Shown: positions 8,985 to 18,851 of the stretch, piece by piece
Numbering within the stretch: position 1 is the stretch's first letter
How the letters are laid out: every line of letters starts with the position of its first letter
Assembly: GCA_964591245.1 (NCBI GenBank)
Contig: CAZPZZ010000001.1
Coordinates: 24,688 to 88,687 of the forward strand
DNA length: 64,000 nt
DNA from: CAZPZZ01 sp964591245
Lineage (GTDB): Bacteria > Acidobacteriota > Vicinamibacteria > Vicinamibacterales > UBA8438
Direction: 5' to 3'
Program-made: the position numbers and the translations under genes
Notes under the pieces: generated by a model
What the model was told of the DNA's origin: nothing
Database searches by the model: none
The model's input: only the letters and a program-made list of their open reading frames with translations

Positions 8985-10985
8985 CTACTCTGTTCTCGGT
9001 AGCGCGAGCGCCACATACTCACTGGGCATGTCTTCCCAACCGAGCGTGACGAGAATAAATTGCTGACCGTCGATCATGTAGGTCATAGGTGCAGCCGTCG
9101 TCCCGCCGGGCAACGCCACCTCACCCACGACCGCGCCAGTCAATTTGTCGTACGCACGCAACGACTTCCCTCCGGCTCCTCCCCAAATCGGGTTGAGCAC
9201 AACCACGCCAGTATTCCCTCCCTCGCCGAGAATGACCAATGACCGCGTCACGAGCGGAGAAACTCGGCCCGGCTGCCCCAGATCGGGCAGATCTAAATGC
9301 TGCAGGGCTGGATGGTCGACAGGCCCACGACCGTTCGGGACAGACCACAGAATCTCTCCAGCGTTCAAGTCGATCGCGACAAGCCGGCCGTATGGGGGTT
9401 TGAACAATGGTAGGTCCCGGGGGCCCTCGACGGCCGCCAAGGACCGCACCACGATCTCCATATCAGATCGGGGATGCTCAGACTGAACCAGTCCGATCAC
9501 TGATTCGCTGTGCACCGAGGGCACGTAGAGAATCCCCGTCTCAGGATCAACTGCCGCCCCGCCCCAGTCCGCACCGCCGACAACGCCTGGCATCTGGAGG
9601 GTGCCTTGCGTCCCCCCCGCATTCTCGCCGACCAAAGAAGGCGGCGTAAACAACGGTCCACTGACGTAGCGGTCGAAGATCACCAAAGCCTCGCGCCGAA
9701 GCTCCGGGGTGAAATCGATCAGATCGTCGACGCCCGTACCCTGCTGATCGAATGCGGGTGGTTTCGTCGGAAACGGCTGGGTCGCAGCGTACCATTCCCC
9801 CGGAACGTTACCCTGAAGCACCTGACGCTCCTCAATCGGCCAGATCGGCTCACCGGTCGCCCGATCAAGGACGTAGGTAAAGGCTTGCTTACTCACAGCA
9901 GCCACCGCCTCAATCCTGCGACCGTCGACCTCAATATCGATCAAATTCGGCGCCGCCGGAAAGTCGTAGTCCCAGATACCATGGTGCACGGCCTGGAAAT
10001 GCCAGACCCGTTCGCCTGTGCGCGCGTCAAGACAGACGATTGCTTCCGCAAATAAATTGTCGCCGGGCCGATAACCACCGTAATAGTCGTTTGTAGGCGT
10101 CGACAACGGCACATAGACGTAGCCCAATTCTTCATCTCCGCTCGCCCAAGCCCACATATTCGTGTTGCCGCTGTATTCCCATGAGGGCCGATCCTGATCG
10201 AGCGCAGTGAGCCATGTTTCATTTCCCAGTTCCCCGTCCCGGGGAATCGTATGAAAGATCCACAACTGTTCGCCCGTGCGCACGTCGAAACCACGCACAT
10301 CACCGGGCGGCATCTCCTTCATCGCTGGCATCGTTGGATTCGTCACGTCGGAAATGGCCGACCCAATGATGATCACGTCGTTAACCACAATCGGAGGCGA
10401 TCCCCAGCCGAACGTCTCAACCGTACGGTCGTCATATCCGAGACGCAGGTCCACCTCACCCCCTTTGCCGAAACCTTCTTCGCGCACCCCCGTTTCCGCG
10501 TCCAGGGCAACCAGGTACGGCCCGACAACACCGACAACCCGCGCTTCCTCGCTCCGTGGATCCATCCAGTACGCGAGCCCGCGCGTTTGCCGAACACGCT
10601 GAAATGCCTCACCGTCACGTGGAGGCGGCGCATCGTGCCACAGGAGTTCCCCCGTCCTGGCATCGAGCGCAGCAACGGTGCCGAGCCCCGTACTGATGAA
10701 GAGCCGACCACCGACCATCAGTGGCGTGTTCTGCGATGCCACCGACGCGCGCACCTCGCGGTCGCCCCGAACAACCTCTGGCAGTACAGACTGACGCCAC
10801 ACGATTTCGAGGTCGGAGAAATTTTCCGCATTAATCTGCTCAAGCGGCGAGTACTTTGTCCCTTCGACGTCCCGACCGTACGCGGGCCACTCGACCGTCT
10901 GCGCCGAAACGGCAGCCAGGCCTCCCATCATCAACACGCAGCTACATGCGAACACTTGAATCGACAACTTCCCGTTTGGGCTCAT
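8985..10985 (-). CDS. Exported PQQ-dependent dehydrogenase, glucose dehydrogenase-like propeller
   Basis: The product has 666 residues and a signal peptide ending near AVSAQ. The start has AAGGA about seven bases upstream. The mature protein starts with WPAYGRDVEGTKYSPLEQI, which is standard for the membrane glucose dehydrogenase-like quinoproteins. HHGIWDYDFPAAP near residue 337 carries the catalytic Asp and the D-x-D pair, and [18 protein letters not shown] is the conserved loop before it. Unlike E. coli Gcd there are no N-terminal membrane helices, so it is predicted to be soluble in the periplasm. It closely resembles the products at 40730 and 50745. The sugar or alcohol used is unknown. 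It is divergent from the unknown exported protein at 11263. Confidence 0.88.
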   Translation of the reverse strand: MSPNGKLSIQVFACSCVLMMGGLAAVSAQTVEWPAYGRDVEGTKYSPLEQINAENFSDLEIVWRQSVLPEVVRGDREVRASVASQNTPLMVGGRLFISTGLGTVAALDARTGELLWHDAPPPRDGEAFQRVRQTRGLAYWMDPRSEEARVVGVVGPYLVALDAETGVREEGFGKGGEVDLRLGYDDRTVETFGWGSPPIVVNDVIIIGSAISDVTNPTMPAMKEMPPGDVRGFDVRTGEQLWIFHTIPRDGELGNETWLTALDQDRPSWEYSGNTNMWAWASGDEELGYVYVPLSTPTNDYYGGYRPGDNLFAEAIVCLDARTGERVWHFQAVHHGIWDYDFPAAPNLIDIEVDGRRIEAVAAVSKQAFTYVLDRATGEPIWPIEERQVLQGNVPGEWYAATQPFPTKPPAFDQQGTGVDDLIDFTPELRREALVIFDRYVSGPLFTPPSLVGENAGGTQGTLQMPGVVGGADWGGAAVDPETGILYVPSVHSESVIGLVQSEHPRSDMEIVVRSLAAVEGPRDLPLFKPPYGRLVAIDLNAGEILWSVPNGRGPVDHPALQHLDLPDLGQPGRVSPLVTRSLVILGEGGNTGVVVLNPIWGGAGGKSLRAYDKLTGAVVGEVALPGGTTAAPMTYMIDGQQFILVTLGWEDMPSEYVALALPRTE

Positions 10986-11196
10986 CCCACCATCCTTACC
11001 TAGACCACACCGAGAACACTACCCATTGCCCGGGCCACTCCGCGTATGCAGAGCACATCCAGCCCCAATCGCACACGGTACTACAGTCGAAGCACGGCGC
11101 ATCCACATGCCAAGGCGTCCCCGCGTGCCGCACGTCTGCATCCCCCTCATCTCAGTTCCGCCTAGATCGTCCCCGTTGGGGCTCCGGTCACCGCGG

Positions 11197-11225
11197 TTGA
11201 CGGCGCACGTCCACGGTAAGATGAT
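11197..11225 (+). promoter_or_regulatory. Candidate sigma-70 promoter for the exported protein at 11263
   Basis: TTGACG (11197-11202) and GATGAT (11220-11225) are spaced by 17 bases, 37 bases before the ATG at 11263. The -35 matches at 5 of 6 and the -10 at 4 of 6. Confidence 0.4.
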
Positions 11226-11262
11226 TCCAGTTACGTGAACACGAATTTCCAAGGAGGTCACC

Positions 11263-12279
11263 ATGACGGTCCGAAACCTGTCGCCGTCGGTCGCATGCTC
11301 GGTACTACTCGCCCTCGTCCTGCTGCCGATAGAAACGATGGCCCAATCCAACGAAGGCTCGCCCTCCCCACGCACTGCCTGGGGGGCGCCCGACTTAAAC
11401 GGCGTCTGGGATTTCCGGACGCTCACCCCCTTCGAACGACCAGAAGATCTCTCTGATCAATCCCTGTTCACCGCGGAAGAAGCGGCCGCATTCGAGGCGG
11501 ATCGACTCGCCGCCTTTGCCGTGCGTGACGACCAGGAACCGGCTGACGGAGTGGGGAACTACAACCAATTCTGGTTCGATCCGGGGAACAAGCTCAGCGT
11601 CACAAACCAGACATCTCTCGTCATCGACCCTCCATCTGGCCGCGTCCCTCCCTTGACGACAGAGGCCTCCGCAGCGCAAGCGGCACGACAACAGGCACGT
11701 GAGGGAATCGACCGGCACTCACCCACCTACGGCGGATGGGTCGAAGATCTTGGCTCTGGGATGTTCGCGGTACGGTGCATCCTCGGCTTCAACTCTGGCC
11801 CACCGATGACCCCAGGAGGCTACAACCAGAACGTCCAACTACTCCAGACGGAGGACCATGTGGTTCTGGTCAACGAGATGGTGCACAGTTCTCGTATCAT
11901 TCCGCTGGATGGACGCCCGCACGCACCGGATGACCTTCGCCAATGGATGGGTGATTCGCGGGGCCACTGGGAGGGCGACACGTTGGTGGTTGAAACCACG
12001 AACTTCCGCAGAGAAACAAGCTTCCGGGGCGGGGTGACCACCGAGTCGCTCAATCTGGTCGAACGCTTTACCCGAGCCGACGACAACACGCTCATGTATG
12101 AAGTCACGGTCGAAGATCCCAACGCCTGGGCACAACCCTGGACATACCGGATCCCGATGGTCACGAACAGCCAGCCGCTGTACGAGTACGCCTGTCACGA
12201 AGGAAACTACGGACTCTACAACATCCTGGCCGGGGCGCGTGAGGAGGAAGCCGCGGCAGAGGCCGACTCACGTCCGTAA
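11263..12279 (+). CDS. Exported protein of unknown function, multicopy family (copy 2)
   Basis: The product has 338 residues. A strong AAGGAGG precedes the ATG and the signal peptide ends near ETMAQ. It is not a recognised enzyme. It shares family blocks: APDLNGVWDFRTLTPFERP, TSLVIDPPSGRVP, GFNSGPPMTPGGYNQNVQLL, EMVHSSRIIPLDGRPH, RQWMGDSRGHWEGDTLVVET and YEYACHEGNYG. It is closest by eye to the copy at 23766, with which it shares the GFNSGPPM block. It lies between two beta-propeller genes, divergent from 8985-10985 and co-directional with 12652, again placing this family beside quinoproteins. The conserved ERP, RIIPLDG and CHEGNY residues suggest a folded domain with a conserved site, but no activity can be claimed. 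Confidence 0.87.
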   Translation: MTVRNLSPSVACSVLLALVLLPIETMAQSNEGSPSPRTAWGAPDLNGVWDFRTLTPFERPEDLSDQSLFTAEEAAAFEADRLAAFAVRDDQEPADGVGNYNQFWFDPGNKLSVTNQTSLVIDPPSGRVPPLTTEASAAQAARQQAREGIDRHSPTYGGWVEDLGSGMFAVRCILGFNSGPPMTPGGYNQNVQLLQTEDHVVLVNEMVHSSRIIPLDGRPHAPDDLRQWMGDSRGHWEGDTLVVETTNFRRETSFRGGVTTESLNLVERFTRADDNTLMYEVTVEDPNAWAQPWTYRIPMVTNSQPLYEYACHEGNYGLYNILAGAREEEAAAEADSRP

Positions 12280-12651
12280 CGTCACACGTCGACTCTAGCC
12301 GTGCTCTGGTCTCCTCGGCTTGCCCCACGACAAGTTCGTGGACGAATGGATAATGTCGCACTTGTAACCGACGCGTCTCCGCCTGGTGGGTCTGTGCCCT
12401 TCTCTGCGCGGGAAGACGGACTGAAGGTTCCAACGATTGTCTAGACGTCCAGTTCTTTCTTGTTCCGGGCCGCCGAGGAGGCAACGCCGGCCGAACGACT
12501 CGAACGTGCCGGTTCTCACCAGCGCAGAGGAGGTAACCGAATTCCCTCGCTGACCGCGTCTGCCCCCGAAACCGCGGCCCAGACCTTCCCCAGCGCCGCA
12601 GCGATCGCGAGTATCATCTCCCCCGCATTCATCCCCAGGAGTCTGCCGAGT
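12280..12651. other. Intergenic region without a recognisable gene
   Basis: These 372 bases separate two plus-strand genes. Open frames exist, including an upstream extension of the 12652 frame to 12460, but the translations are low-complexity Ala/Arg-rich and show no family motifs. I see no tRNA, clear terminator or consensus promoter. Confidence 0.5.
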
Positions 12652-14013
12652 ATGCCCACCGGATCATCGTCTACCTCGAGAAGCTTTGGATTTGTCGCAG
12701 TCGCGGCATTGGTGCTCACAACACACCTAGACGCTCAAGAGTGGCCGCAGTGGCGCGGCGCCGAGCGCCGGGCTCATTGGCAAGAAACCGGTATCGTGCA
12801 GCGCTTCCCAGAAGAGGGGCTCTCCGTCACCTGGCGTGTACCCATCAGATCGGGATACGCCGGACCGGCGGTAGCCGGGGGTCGGGTCTTTGTGCTCGAC
12901 TGGGAGCAAGACGCTACCTCCAGGACGTTCGACGGTACTGAACGGCTGATCGTGCTGGACGAAACCACGGGAACGGTGGCGTGGAGTTACGAATGGCAAA
13001 CGTCGTACCGGAGCCTCATGAGCTCCTATGCCATCGGCCCTAGGGCGACGCCGACCGTCGACGAAGATCGCGTGTACGTCGTAGGAGCCACGGGCCGTCT
13101 TTTTTGCCTCGACGTCGAGACCGGGACCTTGCAATGGGAGAGAGATTTTGTAGCAGACTACGGGCTCTCTCTCACGCCATGGGGTGTCGCCGGCGCACCG
13201 CTCGTCGACGGCGACCATCTCATCGCGGTTGTCGGTGGCGAACCAGACGCCCTTGTTGTCGCCTTTGACAAGCACACGGGAAGAGAGCGCTGGCGAGCGC
13301 TTGAGGTCATAAGCGAAGCCGGATACGGCCAGCCGGTCATCTACGAGGCCGGAGGCGCCAGACAGCTCATCGTGTGGCATCCCACGGGCTTGGCATCGCT
13401 GGCCCCCGAAACAGGGACGCTCTATTGGGAACACGCATTTGACACAAGGGACGGCATCACGATCGCAACGCCAGTGCAGAGTGGGCCCTATCTCCTCGTG
13501 ACCAGCCTCTACAACGGGTCGCTCATGATGCGACTCAACAGCGATCGCCCTGCCGCCGAGCAACTTTGGACAGGATCGAGCCGCAGCTATGAAGCCGACC
13601 AGACAGACGGCCTACACTCGATGACCACGACGCCCATCCTGGTTGGGGATCATTTCTACGGCGTCGGCGCGCACGGCGAGCTGCGGGGACTGGATGCACG
13701 GACTGGTGAACGACTCTGGATGAGCGATCAAATGACCGCACAGGCAACGTACGCCACGGCCTTCTTCGTCCGCCATGAGGACCGATTTTTCGTGAATACC
13801 GATGATGGCAACCTTATCATCGCGCAGTTCACGCCAGGCGGGTACATCGAGCAAGACCGTGTGCCGCTCATTGCGCCGACCTCCAGACCTGCGCGTGGGC
13901 ACGGCCCAGATCGTCTCGTGAATTGGGTGCACCCGGCCTACGCCAACGGTCACGTGGTCCAACGCAATGACAGGGAGATTCTACGTGCGTCACTCCGCGC
14001 GGTCGATTACTAG
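12652..14013 (+). CDS. Exported PQQ-like beta-propeller repeat protein
   Basis: The product has 453 residues from the ATG at 12652, chosen because a signal peptide (ending LDAQ) begins there and AGGAG lies ten bases upstream; the open frame reaches back to 12460. The mature protein starts EWPQWRG, typical of Acidobacteriota and Planctomycete PQQ-like propeller proteins. Repeats such as CLDVETGTLQWER, AFDKHTGRERW and GLDARTGERLW form the blades. It has no WDxD catalytic segment, no CC pair and no heme motif, so it is more likely a BamB-like scaffold or binding propeller than a dehydrogenase. Its stop codon overlaps the stop of the convergent gene at 14010 by two bases. Confidence 0.83.
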   Translation: MPTGSSSTSRSFGFVAVAALVLTTHLDAQEWPQWRGAERRAHWQETGIVQRFPEEGLSVTWRVPIRSGYAGPAVAGGRVFVLDWEQDATSRTFDGTERLIVLDETTGTVAWSYEWQTSYRSLMSSYAIGPRATPTVDEDRVYVVGATGRLFCLDVETGTLQWERDFVADYGLSLTPWGVAGAPLVDGDHLIAVVGGEPDALVVAFDKHTGRERWRALEVISEAGYGQPVIYEAGGARQLIVWHPTGLASLAPETGTLYWEHAFDTRDGITIATPVQSGPYLLVTSLYNGSLMMRLNSDRPAAEQLWTGSSRSYEADQTDGLHSMTTTPILVGDHFYGVGAHGELRGLDARTGERLWMSDQMTAQATYATAFFVRHEDRFFVNTDDGNLIIAQFTPGGYIEQDRVPLIAPTSRPARGHGPDRLVNWVHPAYANGHVVQRNDREILRASLRAVDY

Positions 14014-14972
14014 TGAAGGGCAACCGGGGCAACCGTCGATCCGGTCGCACCCTCAAGTTTCAGCGGTTGGACCGCAAACGCAAATTCACGGACCCCGCTC
14101 GCGACCAGCTCATCGAGCTTCATCCGTTCCACGAGATGAATCCCGTTGATGACAAGCATGATTTGATGCACCGGCAGCGATAGCTCAGGATCCGGATTCG
14201 GCGCGACCTCGACCGGGAAATTATCGGCTCCGACTAGCATCGGGTCTCGTTCGACAAGCCATTCCGCTGCCGCAACGCCAATCCCCGGCCCACCGGCAGA
14301 GAACCGCTCGGGATCGGTCCAATGCGTCCCCCATCCGGTGTGAATCAGCACCGCATCTCCGGGTTGGATCGAGAGCGCAAGCGCACTGAGCGCCGCGCTC
14401 AGGTCCTCGGCAGTAATCTCGTAACGCTCGGGTAGAACCGCAACGCCCTTTAAGGCGGCGATGTCCAGAAGGATACCGCGCGTCATCAGCATGCCAACAT
14501 TCTGAACCCCCAAGCGCGTGAAACCGCTCCGGGTCATCACCTCGCTCTGCTCGAAGCAATTGTAGAGACTGCCGTCGATCGTCTGATGGCCGAATCCATC
14601 GAATTGCGTACCGACCTGCCCCATTTCGGCGACGATGAGCTCTTCGTTCGACCCGCGTCGGTTACGCCCAGGATTCATGGTCGTCGGTTTCATGAAGGAA
14701 TCGAAATGCCGGTCCGCGAGCGGCATCGAGGACGAAAGGACATGTCCGAGCTCGATAATTTCGCCCTGACGAATCAACTGCGTCGCTCTCAACACAGTCT
14801 CCGTTCCCATATGATTCGCCGCACCTCGTTCGTCGCCAACGCCCCAGCGGGTAGGACACCGCTCGCTGGCTGCCGGTGGCGACCATGACTGCGCCTCCAC
14901 ACGGGACTCTGAGACCACGCCAGCCATCCCCACAACGACCGCTACACTACATACTTGTCGTACGAATCGCAT
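14010..14972 (-). CDS. Exported cyclase-family (kynurenine formamidase-like) hydrolase
   Basis: The product has 320 residues and a signal peptide ending near RVEAQ. The metal-site motif of the cyclase/formamidase family (PF04199) appears as GQVGTQFDGFGHQ about one third into the protein, and GDAVLIHTGWGTHW in the middle is the second conserved block. Family members use a metal ion to hydrolyse formyl or cyclic amides, or dehydrate substrates. The exported location and GTQFDGFGH form match a subgroup annotated only as cyclase family protein. AAGGA lies four bases upstream of the ATG. It follows the large protein at 15092 on the same strand with a 119-base gap. The substrate is unknown. Confidence 0.82.
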   Translation of the reverse strand: MRFVRQVCSVAVVVGMAGVVSESRVEAQSWSPPAASERCPTRWGVGDERGAANHMGTETVLRATQLIRQGEIIELGHVLSSSMPLADRHFDSFMKPTTMNPGRNRRGSNEELIVAEMGQVGTQFDGFGHQTIDGSLYNCFEQSEVMTRSGFTRLGVQNVGMLMTRGILLDIAALKGVAVLPERYEITAEDLSAALSALALSIQPGDAVLIHTGWGTHWTDPERFSAGGPGIGVAAAEWLVERDPMLVGADNFPVEVAPNPDPELSLPVHQIMLVINGIHLVERMKLDELVASGVREFAFAVQPLKLEGATGSTVAPVALH

Positions 14973-15091
14973 CGTATCCTTCCATAGGCTCCGAGCCCGT
15001 GCGGAGACGCCAGGACCTCACACCTCTCCCATGCATCCGGGGTGCGGATGAGACCCTGGCGACGTGACCAGTGTCGTCGCGACACGCGCGG

Positions 15092-17287
15092 CTATTCGGC
15101 AAGCGGATTGGGTCGAATTTGGAAGCGAACGATCTCGCTCGTGGCTCCCTTCCCACCCTCTAGATGAAAGGTCGAGCCCGTATTGAAACTGGCCCACACA
15201 CCACGCCCCTTCCAGCCTGCACTCGGATCGTCAATGCGTCCGTCCAGCCCACGACTGTAGAACCCGAGCGGGTACGGCACTCGCATCGTGACCCATTCGC
15301 CCGTCTCAGGCAGCAGCGCCAGTAGTGCATCGGACGTGGTCCCGGTAGCAATCGGCACATTTTCGCCCAGGCCAAGGGCATCGAACTGGTCGACCCAGTT
15401 GTAATAGTGGTAATCCGCGTTTGCGGACCCCTCCACCCCCTTCATCCGTGGTCCGGGAGTCTGATACAACGTCCACCCTTCGGGACAGTGCTGCCCGGTC
15501 GCAGTCGGTCCTCCTCGCACACTACACCGGTTGCGATCGAAGCTCGCGAAGTGCCCACTCCCCCCTAACGCCGTCCAGATAAGCCCGTTGCGGTCGACAT
15601 CGATCCCTCTCGGACCATAGCCCCAGCCATCAGGATCACCGGACGCATCGTACGGGGGCTCATACACCTCAGAGATACAGGTCTCTGGCGGGGAATCACC
15701 CAATTCCAACCGTATCAGCTGGCCCGGCACGGGAAAACGTCTTGTGATCCAGACCGAGCCGTCGGGATGTGGGATCACTCCATAGGCCCGTCGAAATTTG
15801 TCGAGGCTCCCGATGCGGGTGTCCCGCGCGGGATCAATCTCGACGTCACCCGCCGGAGACGGCTCGTTCCAGGGCTTCGTGATCCGGCCATCTCCATTTG
15901 TGTCGATGACCGTGGGGCACCACCCCTGTGAAACCTGCTCGTTCCCAGTCTCATCGTAGAGACGGGTATTCAACCACCCGATGGCTTCAGTCGAACCGCT
16001 TAGCCACAACGTGTCATTCTCATCATCGGCAAACTGCAAATGATGGGTGAAATAACAGGTGTCGATGAGCTCGAACTCTTCCGTGGCCGGATCGTAGTAA
16101 GAAATCTGTCGAGACTCGGCGCGATGTTGAATAGGGTAGTACTGCGCAAAGGGATGATCCGATCCTTCCAGGCACCAACTAGGGACATCGTTCGGACGCA
16201 CCGCCTGCGTGATCCACACCCGTCCCTTGTCATCCATCATCGGATTGTGGGCACCTCGACTCACCAGGCCGGCTGATTCGTTACCCCAATACAGCGAAGG
16301 GGTCCTCGTCGACGAGCCCTGATACGAGTTCCCTCGCCGAGGGCGTTCAATACGCGTCGGCAAATCCATCCGAACGGATTCGTGGGTCGTCGTGTCAGTA
16401 ATCACGAGTCCTGCACCACCGACCCCATAGATCGGTCCATCCGGATAGAGCGCCGGATTGCGCTTATCGGTGGATACGTTGTCGTGCACCATGCCCTGCG
16501 GATGCCCCCACCCCCAGGAACTCAAGACCAGATTCCGCTCAACACCCTGTGGACGCGGCGGAATCGGAGGCAACTCACCACCACGAATGCGATCGGTCCA
16601 TTCGGAGTACAGCTTGATCGCACGCGGACGACCGATACGGTTGATCTCGGCCGACATCGCGGGCCCGGCCCCACCGGCCTGGATACGATAGTTCCAGGCA
16701 TCCTCGGTGGAATCAAAACCATCGAGATCAAGCATTGGCATCTCACGCGTTGCGTAGTTCCCGAGTTGATGACAGAGCTGGCAGCCATCCTTCATTCGAT
16801 CGACCCAGTCTGCTTGAGTCCGCATGGCTGTTCCGATCCCATTGCCGCGAGGTCCAGTGCCGGGAAAGTCACTAGCCGGCGGAACCTCCAACAGCGAGTA
16901 CCAATAATTCGCTGGATAGATCTTGGCGGCTTCTCGCGGGTCAGTCGTCACCGTGGCCATCAGGTCGAGCTGGTCCCCCGGTCGTGCGAGTGTCCGATCG
17001 GAATCCACCAAACCATATCCCCGCACCCATACCTCATAGGAGGCTTGCGGAAGGTCTGGCACGAGAAATCGCCCCTCGTCATCCGTCACGACGATCTTCC
17101 GAAACGTCGTGTCGAAATCATCAGTTTCGGCCACGACCCAGACGCCGGCCTCCGGTCCGTTCCCACTCGTCACGATTCCCGCCAAGTCGTCCTCCGCAGC
17201 CGAGACGACAAACACGCCGCCCGGTGTACCCGCGCCCAACAGCATCGCCACCATCGCCGTCGCCCACATGTGGACTCTCTTGGTCAT
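15092..17287 (-). CDS. Exported protein with carboxypeptidase-regulatory, cytochrome c-like and propeller domains
   Basis: The product has 731 residues from the ATG at 17287, which has GAGGAG seven bases upstream; a longer frame to 17377 is rejected. The signal peptide ends near VVSAA. Residues about 30-105 look like a carboxypeptidase regulatory-like Ig fold (TSGNGPEAGVWVVAE, then DDEGRFLVPDLPQ). A single heme-type motif CQLCH sits near 167. The rest is a propeller resembling NHL/virginiamycin B lyase-like proteins, with PHPDGSVWITRR and GIDVDRNGLIWTALGGSGH repeats. Such proteins occur in Acidobacteriota without a known function. The single heme motif suggests redox or sensing; a lyase activity is not supported by any residue I can point to. 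Confidence 0.75.
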   Translation of the reverse strand: MTKRVHMWATAMVAMLLGAGTPGGVFVVSAAEDDLAGIVTSGNGPEAGVWVVAETDDFDTTFRKIVVTDDEGRFLVPDLPQASYEVWVRGYGLVDSDRTLARPGDQLDLMATVTTDPREAAKIYPANYWYSLLEVPPASDFPGTGPRGNGIGTAMRTQADWVDRMKDGCQLCHQLGNYATREMPMLDLDGFDSTEDAWNYRIQAGGAGPAMSAEINRIGRPRAIKLYSEWTDRIRGGELPPIPPRPQGVERNLVLSSWGWGHPQGMVHDNVSTDKRNPALYPDGPIYGVGGAGLVITDTTTHESVRMDLPTRIERPRRGNSYQGSSTRTPSLYWGNESAGLVSRGAHNPMMDDKGRVWITQAVRPNDVPSWCLEGSDHPFAQYYPIQHRAESRQISYYDPATEEFELIDTCYFTHHLQFADDENDTLWLSGSTEAIGWLNTRLYDETGNEQVSQGWCPTVIDTNGDGRITKPWNEPSPAGDVEIDPARDTRIGSLDKFRRAYGVIPHPDGSVWITRRFPVPGQLIRLELGDSPPETCISEVYEPPYDASGDPDGWGYGPRGIDVDRNGLIWTALGGSGHFASFDRNRCSVRGGPTATGQHCPEGWTLYQTPGPRMKGVEGSANADYHYYNWVDQFDALGLGENVPIATGTTSDALLALLPETGEWVTMRVPYPLGFYSRGLDGRIDDPSAGWKGRGVWASFNTGSTFHLEGGKGATSEIVRFQIRPNPLAE

Positions 17288-17435
17288 CTCGTATCTCCTC
17301 TGTGACAGCCGTGCACGCCCGCACCAGCGGCACTGTGCCACGACGGCCGTCCCTCCGGTTCTACCGCTAACCATCAAGCGCTAATAAGGGAAAGAGTGCC
17401 CTACCTGGGCCGACGATCGCAAGCGACGCCCGAGC

Positions 17436-18851
17436 TTATTGCAGAGTCTTCGTTCGCCAACGCCGCACGGCCGCGGCAATTTCACGGCGTGCCGCCGCCA
17501 CCTGCCCCGGGTGGTGATTCACGAAATAGCAGAACACGATCGGCGCCGGTGACGTGGGCTCAATGATCCCGGCAAGAGCGACGGTATGCCTGAGCGTGCC
17601 GGTCTTCGCCGCCATCGGTGGTAACTGTGGCCACGCACCCAAAGTCCCTGTTCCAGGGCGAGCCAACGCCTCCACCAGGGTATTCCTCCAGGGCTGGTCC
17701 AGGATGTATTGGAGCACTTGCACGACAGTCGCAGGCGTCACGAGATTGGCTGCTGACAAGCCAGAACCATCCCGCAGCGACACCGCTGCATCTGGAGCAT
17801 CGGCTGCCGCGACTTCGGAAACAAAATCAGAAACCACCTCAACCCCGTCGTCAAAGCGACCGCTGCCGGCCACTTCCAGGCCAAGCGTCAATGCCAACAT
17901 GTCGGCATACCAGTTATGACTTCGGGACAACACTCGTGGCAGGAGCACGTCAAGGGTCTCCGAGCGAAACTCGGCCAGTACATCGCCGCCGGCCGGCTCG
18001 CTTGACACCACTCGACGCACCGTCCCATCGACGTGAACACCGGCGTCCGCCAGTGCCTCCCGCAACCGCTGCGCCACCCGAAGGTCTGGGGACGGATCAC
18101 TCGCCGCCACAACGAAGGATGCCTCGCTGATGGGGTACTCGCCACGCAAGAGGAGCGTCTGAGTACCCCAGACCGGCAAGAAGTCGAGTGTCCCACGACC
18201 ATGTCGCGTACGACCGGTGGTCGTCGTGTGATTGATGATCACCACCCCGTCCGGAGCTCTGACATCGGCGGGGTGGCCGACCTCCCTCCCCGGTGCCACA
18301 CGAACAGTCATGGTTGCCTCGTCGAGGGCAAGCCCAGCCGGTGGCGTACCGAATCGATACGGAAGTTCCCCAAGAGAACGACCGATAGGGTGCAAACGCC
18401 CAGGAAAACGACCTGCCGCAACGACCAGATCCCCACGAATTCTGGTGAGTCCAGCCCCAGCCAATTGTGCTACAAGCGCCCTGATAGGCTCATCGGCGCC
18501 ACGATCATAGACCGCCGTTCCCCAGGTCGGATCCCCTCCCGGCACGATAACGAGATTGCCGCCGAGCGTCCCATTGACGATCCGTTGTTCGGATTGGAGC
18601 CGAGTTCGCCATCGATACTCAGGCCCAAGATGTTCGAGCACGGCAGCAACCGTCATCATCTTGAGCACCGAAGCGGGCACAAACAACTGGTCTGCATTCA
18701 GTGCATCGAGAATCTCGACGTCACCACCCGCTGGCATGTGCACAGCCAGGAATCCTCGGAGCGCACGATCACCGGCGCCACCCTGCGCCGTGAGCACCCC
18801 GGTCCCCAGAATGCCCACCCAGACAGCAAGAATTCCAGAAAACCGCCTCAT
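17436..18851 (-). CDS. dacB: D-alanyl-D-alanine carboxypeptidase/endopeptidase, S13 (PBP4) family
   Basis: The product has 471 residues and a signal peptide ending near LTAQ. It trims or cleaves peptidoglycan cross-links in the periplasm. All three penicillin-binding motifs are present: SVLK at 61-64 with the catalytic Ser, SHN near 309, and KTG near 417 (AAKTGTLRHT). The long insert between the first two motifs is characteristic of PBP4-type enzymes, and the length is typical. Its start overlaps the stop of the transketolase-like gene by four bases (ATGA at 18848-18851), so the two are co-translated, although their functions seem unrelated. Confidence 0.93.
   Translation of the reverse strand: MRRFSGILAVWVGILGTGVLTAQGGAGDRALRGFLAVHMPAGGDVEILDALNADQLFVPASVLKMMTVAAVLEHLGPEYRWRTRLQSEQRIVNGTLGGNLVIVPGGDPTWGTAVYDRGADEPIRALVAQLAGAGLTRIRGDLVVAAGRFPGRLHPIGRSLGELPYRFGTPPAGLALDEATMTVRVAPGREVGHPADVRAPDGVVIINHTTTTGRTRHGRGTLDFLPVWGTQTLLLRGEYPISEASFVVAASDPSPDLRVAQRLREALADAGVHVDGTVRRVVSSEPAGGDVLAEFRSETLDVLLPRVLSRSHNWYADMLALTLGLEVAGSGRFDDGVEVVSDFVSEVAAADAPDAAVSLRDGSGLSAANLVTPATVVQVLQYILDQPWRNTLVEALARPGTGTLGAWPQLPPMAAKTGTLRHTVALAGIIEPTSPAPIVFCYFVNHHPGQVAAARREIAAAVRRWRTKTLQ

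Noticed and set aside
12652..14013. PQQ-dependent dehydrogenase activity for this propeller
   Set aside because: The WDxD catalytic segment, the metal-ligand Asn and the CC pair are all absent.
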